A stretch of DNA of 44,740 nt from Candidatus Moraniibacteriota bacterium (lineage in GTDB: Bacteria; Patescibacteriota; Minisyncoccia; Moranbacterales; UBA1568). The position numbers were made by a program, and so were the translations under genes. The stretch spans positions 1 to 44,740 of the forward strand of contig CAIOMK010000022.1 of NCBI GenBank assembly GCA_903859375.1. Reading direction: 5' to 3'. The notes under the pieces are model-generated. The model had not been told where the DNA came from, did no database searches, and saw only the letters and a list, made by a program, of their open reading frames with translations. Shown here one piece after another: positions 26,690 to 33,895 of this stretch (position 1 is the first letter of the stretch; every line of letters starts with the position of its first letter).

Positions 26690-27655
26690 TCATGCCCTCT
26701 CTGCCACCCGGAGTTTCGCACTCCGTGCCCGCGGATTTTCTGCGATTTCGGCTTCACTTGGCAAGATGAATTTCGGTGAGAGTGTCTTTATCAGTGGTAG
26801 CTGTCCACAGACACACTTCGGAAATCCCGTCGGACAGACACATCCTTTCGACAATTCCGAGAACACCCGTTTGACCAACGCATCCTCTCCGGAATGGAAC
26901 GTGATGACCGCGATACGGCCACCCTTCCGGAGCAATGGGATCCCATCATGCAGGAACGTCTTGATGACCGACAATTCCCCGTTCACTTCGATCCGGATCG
27001 CCTGGAACACTTTCGTCGCCGGATGAATGTTCATCTTCCTCCGCTCGACATCCGAGTAGCATCCGGAAACCGTTTCCGCAAGCTCGGACGTCCGTTCAAA
27101 GGACTTCACCTCCCGCCGTGCCACGATCGCCTTCGCTATCTTCCATGCCTTCGGTTCATCGCCGTACTCACGGAACAATTTCGCGAGGGCCTCATCATCC
27201 CATCCGTTCACGATGGTCGCCGCGGTCGTTTCCGTACGTTCGTCGAGCCGCATATCGAGCGGCCCGTCCGAACGGAAAGAAAATCCACGCTCTGCTTCGT
27301 CCATCTGGTCCGTCGAGAACCCGAAGTCCGCGAGCATCGCATCCACTTCACCTATTCCGAGAGATCGGAGCATTTCCGCGACCCGGGAAAAATTTTCCCG
27401 AACCACGACAAGCGAACCGTCCTCCATCGCCTGCCGCACACCGGTATCCGATTCCGCGGACCGCTGAAAACGCCCGATCGCCCTCTCATCGGCGTCGAAT
27501 GCGACCACCCTCCCACCGGGAAGCACACAGGAAAGTATCTTTCTCGTATGCCCACCGCCTCCGAGGGTCGCATCCACCGCCACGTCACCCTTTTGAAGGT
27601 TCATCGCCACTATCGCCTCGTTGAGTAATACTGGAATGTGTCTCGTCTCTTTCAT
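26690..27655 (-). CDS. rsmH: 16S rRNA (cytosine-1402-N4)-methyltransferase
   Basis: RsmH (MraW) methylates N4 of C1402 in 16S rRNA using SAM. 321 residues. The start MKETRHIPVLLNEAI is the family signature; the SAM site is DATLGGGGHTRKIL (28-41), followed by DADERAIGRF, LADFGFSTDQMDEAERGFSF and the C-terminal VITFHSGEDALVKR (normally FHSLED; here SGED, a mild change). It is the second gene of the dcw cluster, 190 bases after mraZ because of a repeat tract. Confidence 0.96.
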   Translation of the reverse strand: MKETRHIPVLLNEAIVAMNLQKGDVAVDATLGGGGHTRKILSCVLPGGRVVAFDADERAIGRFQRSAESDTGVRQAMEDGSLVVVRENFSRVAEMLRSLGIGEVDAMLADFGFSTDQMDEAERGFSFRSDGPLDMRLDERTETTAATIVNGWDDEALAKLFREYGDEPKAWKIAKAIVARREVKSFERTSELAETVSGCYSDVERRKMNIHPATKVFQAIRIEVNGELSVIKTFLHDGIPLLRKGGRIAVITFHSGEDALVKRVFSELSKGCVCPTGFPKCVCGQLPLIKTLSPKFILPSEAEIAENPRARSAKLRVAERA

Positions 27656-27764
27656 AACAATCCGAACATCAGGAATGAATACCGCTCACGTTTGTTTTCA
27701 TTACCGATGTCCGCCCTGTTTCGTTTTCTCTTCTTTGTTTTTTCTTTTTCCTCTTCTCTTTCCG

Positions 27765-27845
27765 TTCCCGACTTTCGACTTATGACTATTCTCCGACTTG
27801 TGACTATTCTCCGACTTTTCACTTTTCACTTTTCACTTTTCACTT
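27765..27845. repeat. Family-A heptad tract between mraZ and rsmH
   Basis: About 80 bases immediately after the mraZ stop codon contain TATGACTATTCTCCGACTTG, TGACTATTCTCCGACTTT and four successive seven-base units TCACTTT. It shares the 18-mer TGACTATTCTCCGACTTT with the other two family-A loci. Confidence 0.9.
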
Positions 27846-27846
27846 C

Positions 27847-28281
27847 CTAATAGATTCCTAGCTTCCCAAGTTCCTCCGCGATACCATCCGTGTTCTTCTC
27901 CGCCTCGGACTTGTATGCCTTCCATCCGTCCTCGTCCCAGATCTCGAGTCTATTGAAGAGACCGACGACGACGACGTTCTTTCCGAGTCCCGCGAATTCC
28001 TTGAGGTAGTCCGGGATAAGCACGCGACCTTGGCTGTCGAGTTCCGCGTCTGTCGCGCCCGCGAGCTGCAACCGTATGAAACTTCGCGTCGCCGCTTCAC
28101 CGACCGGCATCGTACCGAGTTTCTCCGCGAGCTCTTCCCACACTTTCATCGGATACACGAAAAGCGAACGGTCCAAACCCCTCGTGACGACCACCCGGCT
28201 ACCAAGCTCCCCGCGGAACTTTGATGGCAGCGCGATGCGCCGCTTCGGGTCGATACTGTGCGAATATTCTCCGATGAACAT
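27847..28281 (-). CDS. mraZ: Transcriptional regulator MraZ
   Basis: A 144-residue DNA-binding protein with two SpoVT/AbrB-like halves. MFIGEYSHSIDPKRRIALPSKFR opens the first half (split here as residues 1-14 and 15-23), and DSQGRVLIPDYLKEFAGL marks the second. MraZ binds short direct repeats upstream of its own gene and usually represses the dcw operon. ATG at 28281 is the conserved start; a GTG at 28302 is in frame but adds seven non-conserved residues. It is first in the dcw cluster behind a strong promoter. Confidence 0.96.
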   Translation of the reverse strand: MFIGEYSHSIDPKRRIALPSKFRGELGSRVVVTRGLDRSLFVYPMKVWEELAEKLGTMPVGEAATRSFIRLQLAGATDAELDSQGRVLIPDYLKEFAGLGKNVVVVGLFNRLEIWDEDGWKAYKSEAEKNTDGIAEELGKLGIY

Positions 28282-28286
28282 AGATT

Positions 28287-28302
28287 CACCACTCTTCCCC
28301 AC
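28287..28302 (-). promoter_or_regulatory. Possible MraZ-binding repeats in the mraZ leader
   Basis: On the minus strand GTGGGG (28297-28302) and GTGGTG (28287-28292) start 10 bases apart, between the promoter and the mraZ ATG. MraZ boxes in other bacteria are TGGG-type direct repeats with 10-base spacing, normally three. Only two are seen here and one is imperfect. Confidence 0.3.
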
Positions 28303-28321
28303 TTATTAGTACTTCAACGAC

Positions 28322-28351
28322 ATTTTACTCCACTCCTCTTTCCATTGTCAA
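28322..28351 (-). promoter_or_regulatory. Sigma-70-type promoter of the dcw cluster
   Basis: TTGACA (28346-28351) and TAAAAT (28322-28327) on the minus strand are separated by 18 bases, about 40 bases before the mraZ ATG. This is a near-consensus promoter at the expected place. Confidence 0.75.
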
Positions 28352-28377
28352 CACTTTCAGAAAATCCCTTATATAAA

Positions 28378-28402
28378 ACAAAAAAACAGCCCCACTGGCT
28401 GT
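28378..28402 (-). terminator. Hairpin with T-run upstream of the mraZ promoter
   Basis: A perfect 6-bp stem ACAGCC/GGCTGT (28386-28391, 28397-28402) with a 5-base loop is followed on the minus strand by seven T. It lies 27 bases before the -35 box, and the only gene upstream already has its own terminator at 28739, so it may end a short untranslated transcript. Confidence 0.65.
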
Positions 28403-28461
28403 CAAAACACCCCATTTCCGGTCTTTTTGACTGTATCGCCCCATCGCTCATTTTCCACACT

Positions 28462-28478
28462 CCCCTCCCTTCCCTCCC
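28462..28478 (-). other. G-quadruplex motif upstream of mraZ
   Basis: On the minus strand four G-runs are spaced by one or two bases: GGGAGGGAAGGGAGGGG. This fits the strict intramolecular G-quadruplex rule (four runs of at least three G, loops 1-7). It lies about 110 bases upstream of the mraZ -35 box. A function is not established. Confidence 0.6.
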
Positions 28479-28545
28479 GATTTCGTTCCAAATTCTGATC
28501 TTTTGTAAATTATTTCTTGTCACCGTTCCCGCTCCCGTTCCCTCT

Positions 28546-28675
28546 TTTCACTTTCGACTTTTCACTTGTGACTATTCTCCGACTTTCGACTTTCGACTTT
28601 CGACTTCTGACTATTCTCCGACTTGTGACTATTCTCCGACTTTTCACTTTTCACTTTTCACTTTCGACTACTCTC
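28546..28675. repeat. Family-A heptad tract upstream of mraZ
   Basis: About 130 bases of plus-strand units ACTTTCG, ACTTTTC, ACTTGTG and ACTATTC, with two copies of TGACTATTCTCCGACTT. It lies between the 28739 terminator and the G-rich block, within a 500-base stretch without a gene (28282-28781). Confidence 0.92.
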
Positions 28676-28738
28676 CCCTTCACCCTTTCCTTCCACATGA
28701 ACTTCATACCTCTGTTCCTCAATATTTTTTGTTCCTGG

Positions 28739-28776
28739 AAAAAACGAAAGGACCGGATGCATTTGCTATCCGGCCC
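28739..28776 (-). terminator. Intrinsic terminator after the 28782-29294 gene
   Basis: A 9-bp stem (GGGCCGGAT/ATCCGGTCC on the minus strand, one G-T type pair) with a 9-base loop is followed by TTTCGTTTTTT. It begins 6 bases after the stop codon of the minus-strand gene. Confidence 0.8.
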
Positions 28777-28781
28777 ATCTG

Positions 28782-29294
28782 TCAAAGAAGTTTTGCCATC
28801 GAATATTTCCCTCTGTCTCCGACACGCCCGCTACCGATCTCATCAAGGGAAATCTGCTTTCCGGTTTCGGCATCGATTCCGAAGAATCTGATATCCCTAC
28901 CGCCTACGAGCATCCGTATCGCTCCGACATTCTCTTCGCGACACACTTCGGCACAGCTCTCTCCTTCATAAAGGAATCCGACATGCCATTCACTCACATC
29001 CGAGGACGGCTTGAGAACCACATAGTTCCTCCAGCCTCCGAAGATCGGCATATGACATTTCAAGCCCGAACAGGATTCCCCAGGAATCCCTGATCGGAAA
29101 ACCATCAGCTCGTTATCGAGATCAAAGGTCTTGGATTGGGAAAGTTTCATGTAATTCAACGGTCCGATACCGCTTTTGGGCTCTTCCCAAACCGTTCCCG
29201 AAACGATGTGCATGGGCAACCTCATAACGAGACAGGCAAGTCTGGCGACCGGACCCAAGGGGTCTACGTGTATAACTGCGTTTTTCTGTTCCAT
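28782..29294 (-). CDS. Hypothetical protein, 170 residues
   Basis: No family recognised. The start has an excellent ribosome site (GGGAGG, 7 bases upstream), and a consensus promoter and terminator bracket the gene, so it is a real single-gene unit. The protein is soluble with no signal peptide or membrane helix, and carries four cysteines, two of them in GESCSGLKCHMP and two in GESCAEVCREE; paired as CxxxxC and CxxxC these could bind metal or form disulphides. Hydrophobic strands (HVGFLYEG, AIRMLVGGRDIRFFGID) suggest a beta-rich fold. The IS insertion lies 4 bases upstream of its -35 box. Confidence 0.75.
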   Translation of the reverse strand: MEQKNAVIHVDPLGPVARLACLVMRLPMHIVSGTVWEEPKSGIGPLNYMKLSQSKTFDLDNELMVFRSGIPGESCSGLKCHMPIFGGWRNYVVLKPSSDVSEWHVGFLYEGESCAEVCREENVGAIRMLVGGRDIRFFGIDAETGKQISLDEIGSGRVGDRGKYSMAKLL

Positions 29295-29347
29295 CTGAAA
29301 CCTCCCGGACTGATTGGTTGATTGATTCCTCTTTTTTAATGATGCTC

Positions 29348-29376
29348 ATTATATATCAAAAAAAGAAAAAAGTCAA
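29348..29376 (-). promoter_or_regulatory. Sigma-70-type promoter of the 28782-29294 gene
   Basis: TTGACT (29371-29376) and a perfect TATAAT (29348-29353) on the minus strand are separated by 17 bases, with a T-rich spacer. The IS left end begins 9 bases upstream of the -35 box, so the element replaced whatever lay further upstream. Confidence 0.8.
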
Positions 29377-29392
29377 TATCATGAGGTAATGT

Positions 29393-29409
29393 GTACACAC
29401 ATATGGCGG
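29393..29409 (+). repeat. IS left inverted repeat
   Basis: GTACACACATATGGCGG, identical to the reverse complement of 30388-30404. It lies 40 bases before the transposase start. Confidence 0.9.
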
Positions 29410-29448
29410 TTTTGCTAGGCTCTGGGGTTATTCCCTCATCCTGGCCCT

Positions 29449-30408
29449 ATGTCCATCCATATGTCAGAAACCATACAGGAAGAGAGATCGAGGTGGGTTC
29501 TCCCGATCGTCGAGGGTGAGCTGAAACTTTGTGACGTGGCAACGGTCTGTCCATATGGGAAACGGACCCTGGAGCGATGGGTTGCGGCATACCGTGGAGG
29601 AGGCAAAGAAGCACTCATACCGAAATCAACCAGACCGAAGACGTCACCGAACGAGACCCCGATCCATATCAAGGAGCGGGTCATATCACTCAGGAAGAAA
29701 ACCGGTCTCTGTGCGAAGAAATTGTCCTGGAAATTGGAAAAGGAAGGAATCGTGATACAGGAACGAGTGGTCGGGAAGATCATCAAAGAAGAAGGGCTCG
29801 TCCGGACATACCGGGTTAGAAAAGTGAAGACGAAGTATGTGAAGATCTCGCTTCAGCCCGGAGAGCTGGTCGAGATCGACGTGAAGTATGTGCCTGGAAC
29901 CATCATGGAACGGTCGTATTTCCAGTATACGGCCATCGACTGCTCATCAAGGTGGCGATACCTTCTCGCGTATGAGGAAATGAACATCGGCAACTCAATA
30001 CGGTTCCTGGAATCGGTCCTCTCCGTCTTCCCGCATCGTATACGGTCCGTGAAGACGGACAACGGGTCGATATTCACCAACTACTATCTCGGGACGAACA
30101 AACGGAGCGACATGACTGTGAAGACGATTCACGCGTTCGATATCTTCTGCCAGAATCAGGGTATCATTCACTACCTGATCGATCCCGGGAAACCGGCCCA
30201 GAACGGAAAGGTCGAGCGCAGTCACCGGGAAGACCAAGAGAAGTTCTATGAGAAGAATACCTTCTCTTCGTTTGTGGACTTGCAAAAGAAGATGAGACGG
30301 TGGAATATGTACTACAACGATCTTGAGCACTGCGGATTGAACGGAAAGAGTCCGAACGAATTTCTGAAAGAATTCGAATTAATCAATCCGCCATATGTGT
30401 GTACCTAA
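29449..30408 (+). CDS. IS481-like DDE transposase
   Basis: A 319-residue transposase, the only accepted plus-strand gene in the window. The N-terminal ~60 residues form a helix-turn-helix (LCDVATVCPYGKRTLERW). A second helical region follows (~71-118), then an RNase H-like integrase core (rve) with the catalytic triad D144 (VEIDVKY), D204 (KTDNGSIF) and E256 (NGKVERSHRED). The size, single frame and short terminal repeats fit the IS481 family; IS3 OrfB is a more distant alternative. ATG 29461 is an alternative start. Its stop (TAA 30406-30408) overlaps the alkD stop on the other strand. It appears intact. Confidence 0.92.
   Translation: MSIHMSETIQEERSRWVLPIVEGELKLCDVATVCPYGKRTLERWVAAYRGGGKEALIPKSTRPKTSPNETPIHIKERVISLRKKTGLCAKKLSWKLEKEGIVIQERVVGKIIKEEGLVRTYRVRKVKTKYVKISLQPGELVEIDVKYVPGTIMERSYFQYTAIDCSSRWRYLLAYEEMNIGNSIRFLESVLSVFPHRIRSVKTDNGSIFTNYYLGTNKRSDMTVKTIHAFDIFCQNQGIIHYLIDPGKPAQNGKVERSHREDQEKFYEKNTFSSFVDLQKKMRRWNMYYNDLEHCGLNGKSPNEFLKEFELINPPYVCT
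30388..30404 (-). repeat. IS right inverted repeat
   Basis: CCGCCATATGTGTGTAC, the perfect reverse complement of 29393-29409. It overlaps the last codons of the transposase. Confidence 0.9.
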
Positions 30409-31232
30409 AACAATGAAACCGATCGGCGTCGGCCGAGATATTCATCGCGTTCCCCTTCCGACAACCGCTCGATCGCATAGCGGAGCATGGTGCGGGGCAT
30501 GCGTGCGGAATGAGTATCGAGAAAATTACAAAGTACTTTCTCGTCGCGCTTGCCGACCTCGCGAAGCATCCAGCCGGTCGCCTTGTGGATCAGGTCATGT
30601 GTGTCGTCGAGAAGCATCTCACAGATCGCGAGCGTCTCATCGAACTGTCCGACACGGATGAACGCGAAAGTCGAGACGATCGCGATGCGACGCTCCCACA
30701 AATTACCCGACTCCGCTAATCGATACAGAATTTCTCGGCTGTTCCGATCCACTTTCGTACCTTTTCCCTTTCCTGCTCCCCTTTCGGAGGGAAGTTCCTG
30801 AGCCTGCTTGTCACGTCGTTCGCGAACGACGTGATGGACTGAGGGGTGTGTATGCAAAAGATAGTCCCCGATGATCTTCGGCGCGATCACGTCGACGAGG
30901 TCCCAATTGTTCATTGCATGAATATGTGCGAGCAGGAAATCATATATCTTTTTTTTCTTTTCCTTGTCCGCACTCTCATATGTATACGTCAAGATGAGCA
31001 ATCCGGTCAGGCGCGCCTCGTGATACGGACTCGCGAGCAATGTTTCTATTTCCGAGAACGGCAGATCGCGGAATTCCTTCGCGATCCTGCGCTCTTCGGG
31101 CACGACCACACCGAGGAAGATGTCCCCTTCGCCATACTGCCCTTTCCCCGTCTTGAAAAACCCCGAGAGCAGTTTCGCTTTCTCCGGCGTCCCGACTTTC
31201 TTCAATCGTTTCAGTATTTCCGATGCGGACAT
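30405..31232 (-). CDS. alkD: DNA alkylation repair protein (AlkD-like)
   Basis: A 275-residue HEAT-like repeat DNA glycosylase that removes bulky or positively charged alkylated bases. Family motifs: FFKTGKGQYGEGDIFLGVVVPEER (split here near residues 25-37 and 38-48), AMNNWDLVDVIAPKIIG (111-127), ERRIAIVSTF, DDTHDLIHKATGWMLREVGKRD. The catalytic Asp of NWDLVD and the WMLREVG helix are kept. A Lys/Gly-rich loop of about 25 residues (SERGAGKGKGTK) interrupts the middle of the fold. The last two codons and the TAG stop come from the right end of the IS; the pre-insertion gene would have ended ...SVS-TGA two residues earlier. It is probably still functional. Confidence 0.93.
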   Translation of the reverse strand: MSASEILKRLKKVGTPEKAKLLSGFFKTGKGQYGEGDIFLGVVVPEERRIAKEFRDLPFSEIETLLASPYHEARLTGLLILTYTYESADKEKKKKIYDFLLAHIHAMNNWDLVDVIAPKIIGDYLLHTHPSVHHVVRERRDKQAQELPSERGAGKGKGTKVDRNSREILYRLAESGNLWERRIAIVSTFAFIRVGQFDETLAICEMLLDDTHDLIHKATGWMLREVGKRDEKVLCNFLDTHSARMPRTMLRYAIERLSEGERDEYLGRRRSVSLF

Positions 31233-31237
31233 ATATA

Positions 31238-32404
31238 TCAGACGGAAGACGGATCGGCCGTCTCGAACCGCTTCCTCTTGACGAACAGTATCGCAAGCAA
31301 CGCCGTGATCGACACGATCGGCAGGAAAAACATCAGTTTCGGATCGGACACGACGAGGAGCAACACCCCGAACATGACCAATCTTCCGAGTACCGTCGGG
31401 ATCTCGCGGATGATGAGAAATTCCTCTTCATCGTCACCTTTGATTTTCCGATAGATCATGCCGAAATAGGAAACGAGGAAGAATGTCATCACAAATGAGG
31501 CAATCAGGGAAATGGAGTATGCCAATACCGGCTCGTGCACGAAGAATCGCGCCACCCAGATCACGATCAGTCCTATCGAGGCGATGGGAACGAGTTTTTC
31601 CGCGTTCCGATTCGCACGCTTTCCGATCAGGACGGCGAAGAGCGCTCCACCGAGCGATTCCAATCCGCCGACGATACCCGGAACAGAGAGTGACCCGATG
31701 ATAAGGAACACGAAGATTCCCCAGAACCACTCCGACTCCTCGATGATGTTGTCGAGCCCTTCCAATGTGAATAATAATTTGCGTTTCCACAACGTTTTCC
31801 ATGCGTTACGCATATCAATTTCAATTTTGAAACCGTCATCGGGAATTCCCACGAGCGGGAGGGATGAGAAAATCAGACCGATGCAGGCGACCGCGAACAT
31901 CGGCCAGAACCCGAACATCGGGATAAGGAGTGCGGATACGAGCGGACCGACGACACCGAACACTTTCGGGAGCGCGAAGAACATTCCGAGGTCACTCCCC
32001 ATCTTCTCCTTGTCGGAATATTTCACGAGCAGGATATTGAGCGGCATCCAATAGACGAAGGTTGCGCTGCCGCCGATCACGGCGATGAGAACCCACGGGA
32101 TGGAAAAGGTCGGCATCAGATTCAGGAGCACGAGACTGATGACCTGAAGCGGATATGAGAATCGAAGTGTCTTGATGAGACCGAACCGTCGCATGGACCA
32201 TGGACAGAAAAGAAGACCGATAGGAAGCCCGACGAGATGGAATACGGTGAAGAACAATATCATCTCCGAAAGTGAGAAGCCGTGTGTCAACAGGAAGGCC
32301 GGGATATAGATACTGACGAACGAAAGGGAGACCGATGTCATCGCATTCGATACCTGAACCCGACGGATATCGCGATCGAACGCGATGCCGAATATTTTTT
32401 TCAT
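31238..32404 (-). CDS. MFS-like transporter
   Basis: A 388-residue polytopic membrane protein with about 11-12 hydrophobic helices, resembling the major facilitator superfamily. Loop residues fit the MFS pattern (GLPIGLLFCPWSMRRFGLIKTLR between helices 2 and 3), and a longer polar loop near residues 185-205 separates two halves. ATG at 32404 (MKKIFGIAFDRDIRRVQ) is the likely start, 1 base after the pepA stop, so the two are co-transcribed; the longer frame to 32458 overlaps pepA. The substrate cannot be guessed. Downstream, alkD starts 5 bases after its stop. Confidence 0.82.
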   Translation of the reverse strand: MKKIFGIAFDRDIRRVQVSNAMTSVSLSFVSIYIPAFLLTHGFSLSEMILFFTVFHLVGLPIGLLFCPWSMRRFGLIKTLRFSYPLQVISLVLLNLMPTFSIPWVLIAVIGGSATFVYWMPLNILLVKYSDKEKMGSDLGMFFALPKVFGVVGPLVSALLIPMFGFWPMFAVACIGLIFSSLPLVGIPDDGFKIEIDMRNAWKTLWKRKLLFTLEGLDNIIEESEWFWGIFVFLIIGSLSVPGIVGGLESLGGALFAVLIGKRANRNAEKLVPIASIGLIVIWVARFFVHEPVLAYSISLIASFVMTFFLVSYFGMIYRKIKGDDEEEFLIIREIPTVLGRLVMFGVLLLVVSDPKLMFFLPIVSITALLAILFVKRKRFETADPSSV

Positions 32405-32405
32405 A

Positions 32406-33800
32406 TCAATACTCAAACAACATCCGTACAAGCAACCGCACCGGCGCGCCGGCCGCACCCTTGGCGAGATATTCCCCCTCGACCGCTGTCATACGCGGAG
32501 CGATATCGAGATGCACCCACGGGTATCCGTCCGCGAACTGTTTGAGAAACGATGCCGCGGTGATCGCCCCGCCCCAGCGCGTCTTACCGAGATTCGCCAC
32601 GTCGCCGAAGGTTCCCTTGATCTCCTCGTCGTATTCGTCCCACAAAGGAAGCGGCCAGACGAAATCACCGCTCTCTTCGCCCCATGACCTGAACCGTCGT
32701 TCCATCTCCTCGTTTTTCGTGAACAGCGCCGAGGCACGTTCACCGAGCGCGACGAGCGCCGCACCGGTCAAGGTCGCCACGTCCACCACGACTTTCGGGG
32801 AAAAGCGTTTCGCATACGTGAGCGCGTCCGCCAGGATGATTCGTCCTTCCGCATCCGTATTGCGCACCTCGATCGTCTTGCCGGACATCGAACGGAGTAT
32901 GTCTCCGGGACGATAGCTCGAACCCGACGGCATATTTTCGACCGCCGGCACGAGTGCGACGATATTCCGTTTGATACCGAGTCGGGCTGCCGCGGCAACC
33001 GCATGCAACACCGCAGCGCCTCCGGACATATCCATATTCATACCATCGGAAATAGCGGCATCCGGCTTGAGGTTCAGTCCGCCCGTATCGAAGGTGACCC
33101 CTTTGCCGACCAGGACGATCGGCTGCTCGCCTTTCTTCCCACCCGCGTATTCGAGCACGATAAAACGAGGCTCTTCGGAAGATCCTTTGCCGACACCGAG
33201 TACGCCACCCATACCGAGCCGGGTCATCTCCGCCACACCGAGCACTTTCACTTTTGACTTCTCTCCGATCCGTTTCGCGATCTTCACCGCCTCGTCGGAG
33301 AGCGTCTTCGGCGTCGCATCGCTTCCGGGCAGGTTCGCGAGCCGTCGGCACGCGTTTGTCTCCTCTCCGATTATTTTTCCGCGAATCAATCCCGCTTTCA
33401 CTTCTTTCGTATCGGCATCCGACAAGACGATTTCTTTCACGTCGACCCAACCGCCTTCCGGCACCGAGCGGAATTCACGATGTTCATATCCGGCCATCTC
33501 CGCATTCACCGAAAATATCTCGGCGAGTTCACCGTCGCCCAGTCCGAGATGGGGAAATCTGAACGTGGAAAAATCGAAGGCGATCCGTTCCGCCTTTCTC
33601 GCTTTGGCAGACATCACCATCCGCCGTGGCAGCAACAGGAGTTTCCGACGAGTCATCTCATCACGATTCCCGAGACCGAGTATGATTTCGATCGATCCGT
33701 CCGACAGACGGACGGTCTCGTCCTCTTTCGCATCCGACACGGTCAAAAGTGCGACTCCCGACGGTATTTTCTTCCCTTTCCCACGTACGGTATATTTCAT
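32406..33800 (-). CDS. pepA: Leucyl aminopeptidase (M17)
   Basis: A 464-residue two-metal aminopeptidase of family M17 that trims N-terminal residues from peptides in the cytoplasm. The C-terminal catalytic domain has the metal and active-site motifs VGKGVTFDTGGLNLKP (K233, D238), MNMDMSGGAAV (D256), and NTDAEGRIILADAL (D316, E318, catalytic R320). The N-terminal domain is shorter and more divergent than in E. coli PepA. ATG at 33800 is preferred over the 33938 frame because a promoter lies just upstream and the protein has the usual length. It heads a probable operon pepA - MFS gene - alkD. Confidence 0.95.
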   Translation of the reverse strand: MKYTVRGKGKKIPSGVALLTVSDAKEDETVRLSDGSIEIILGLGNRDEMTRRKLLLLPRRMVMSAKARKAERIAFDFSTFRFPHLGLGDGELAEIFSVNAEMAGYEHREFRSVPEGGWVDVKEIVLSDADTKEVKAGLIRGKIIGEETNACRRLANLPGSDATPKTLSDEAVKIAKRIGEKSKVKVLGVAEMTRLGMGGVLGVGKGSSEEPRFIVLEYAGGKKGEQPIVLVGKGVTFDTGGLNLKPDAAISDGMNMDMSGGAAVLHAVAAAARLGIKRNIVALVPAVENMPSGSSYRPGDILRSMSGKTIEVRNTDAEGRIILADALTYAKRFSPKVVVDVATLTGAALVALGERASALFTKNEEMERRFRSWGEESGDFVWPLPLWDEYDEEIKGTFGDVANLGKTRWGGAITAASFLKQFADGYPWVHLDIAPRMTAVEGEYLAKGAAGAPVRLLVRMLFEY

Positions 33801-33824
33801 AGGATTCCGATTAATAGCGATTCC

Positions 33825-33854
33825 ATTGTACCCGCGAACGTATGAAACATGCAA
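33825..33854 (-). promoter_or_regulatory. Promoter of the pepA operon
   Basis: TTGCAT (33849-33854) and TACAAT (33825-33830) on the minus strand are separated by 18 bases, 24 bases before the pepA ATG and directly after the upstream terminator. Confidence 0.55.
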
Positions 33855-33881
33855 AAAAAAGCAGCCGTCGGTACCGGCTGC
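33853..33881 (-). terminator. Intrinsic terminator after the 33896-34237 gene
   Basis: A perfect 7-bp stem GCAGCCG/CGGCTGC (33861-33867, 33875-33881) with a 7-base loop is followed on the minus strand by eight T. It begins 14 bases after the stop codon. Confidence 0.88.
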
Positions 33882-33895
33882 CATGATATGCGCTC

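Larger units (their letters stand above)
29385..30412 (+). mobile_element. Complete IS481-like insertion sequence (1028 bp)
   Basis: A single-transposase element. Its ends carry a perfect 17-bp inverted repeat GTACACACATATGGCGG (29393-29409 and, reversed, 30388-30404). The right end was placed at 30412 because similarity to a second copy at 44602 extends that far (TGTTTTAGG); the left end was placed to give the same arm length. These limits leave a 4-bp direct duplication ATGA (29381-29384 and 30413-30416), in line with IS481-type elements. Four bases could match by chance, but removal of the element restores a sensible alkD stop codon, which supports the placement. Confidence 0.88.

Noticed and set aside
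26554-26757. 68-residue N-terminal extension of FtsL
   Set aside because: The extension reads through the hairpin repeat and the end of rsmH; the ATG at 26553 gives a normal FtsL.
28258-28971. Plus-strand frame of 237 codons across the mraZ leader
   Set aside because: It crosses a promoter, a terminator, a repeat tract and the opposite-strand gene at 28782; no recognisable protein.
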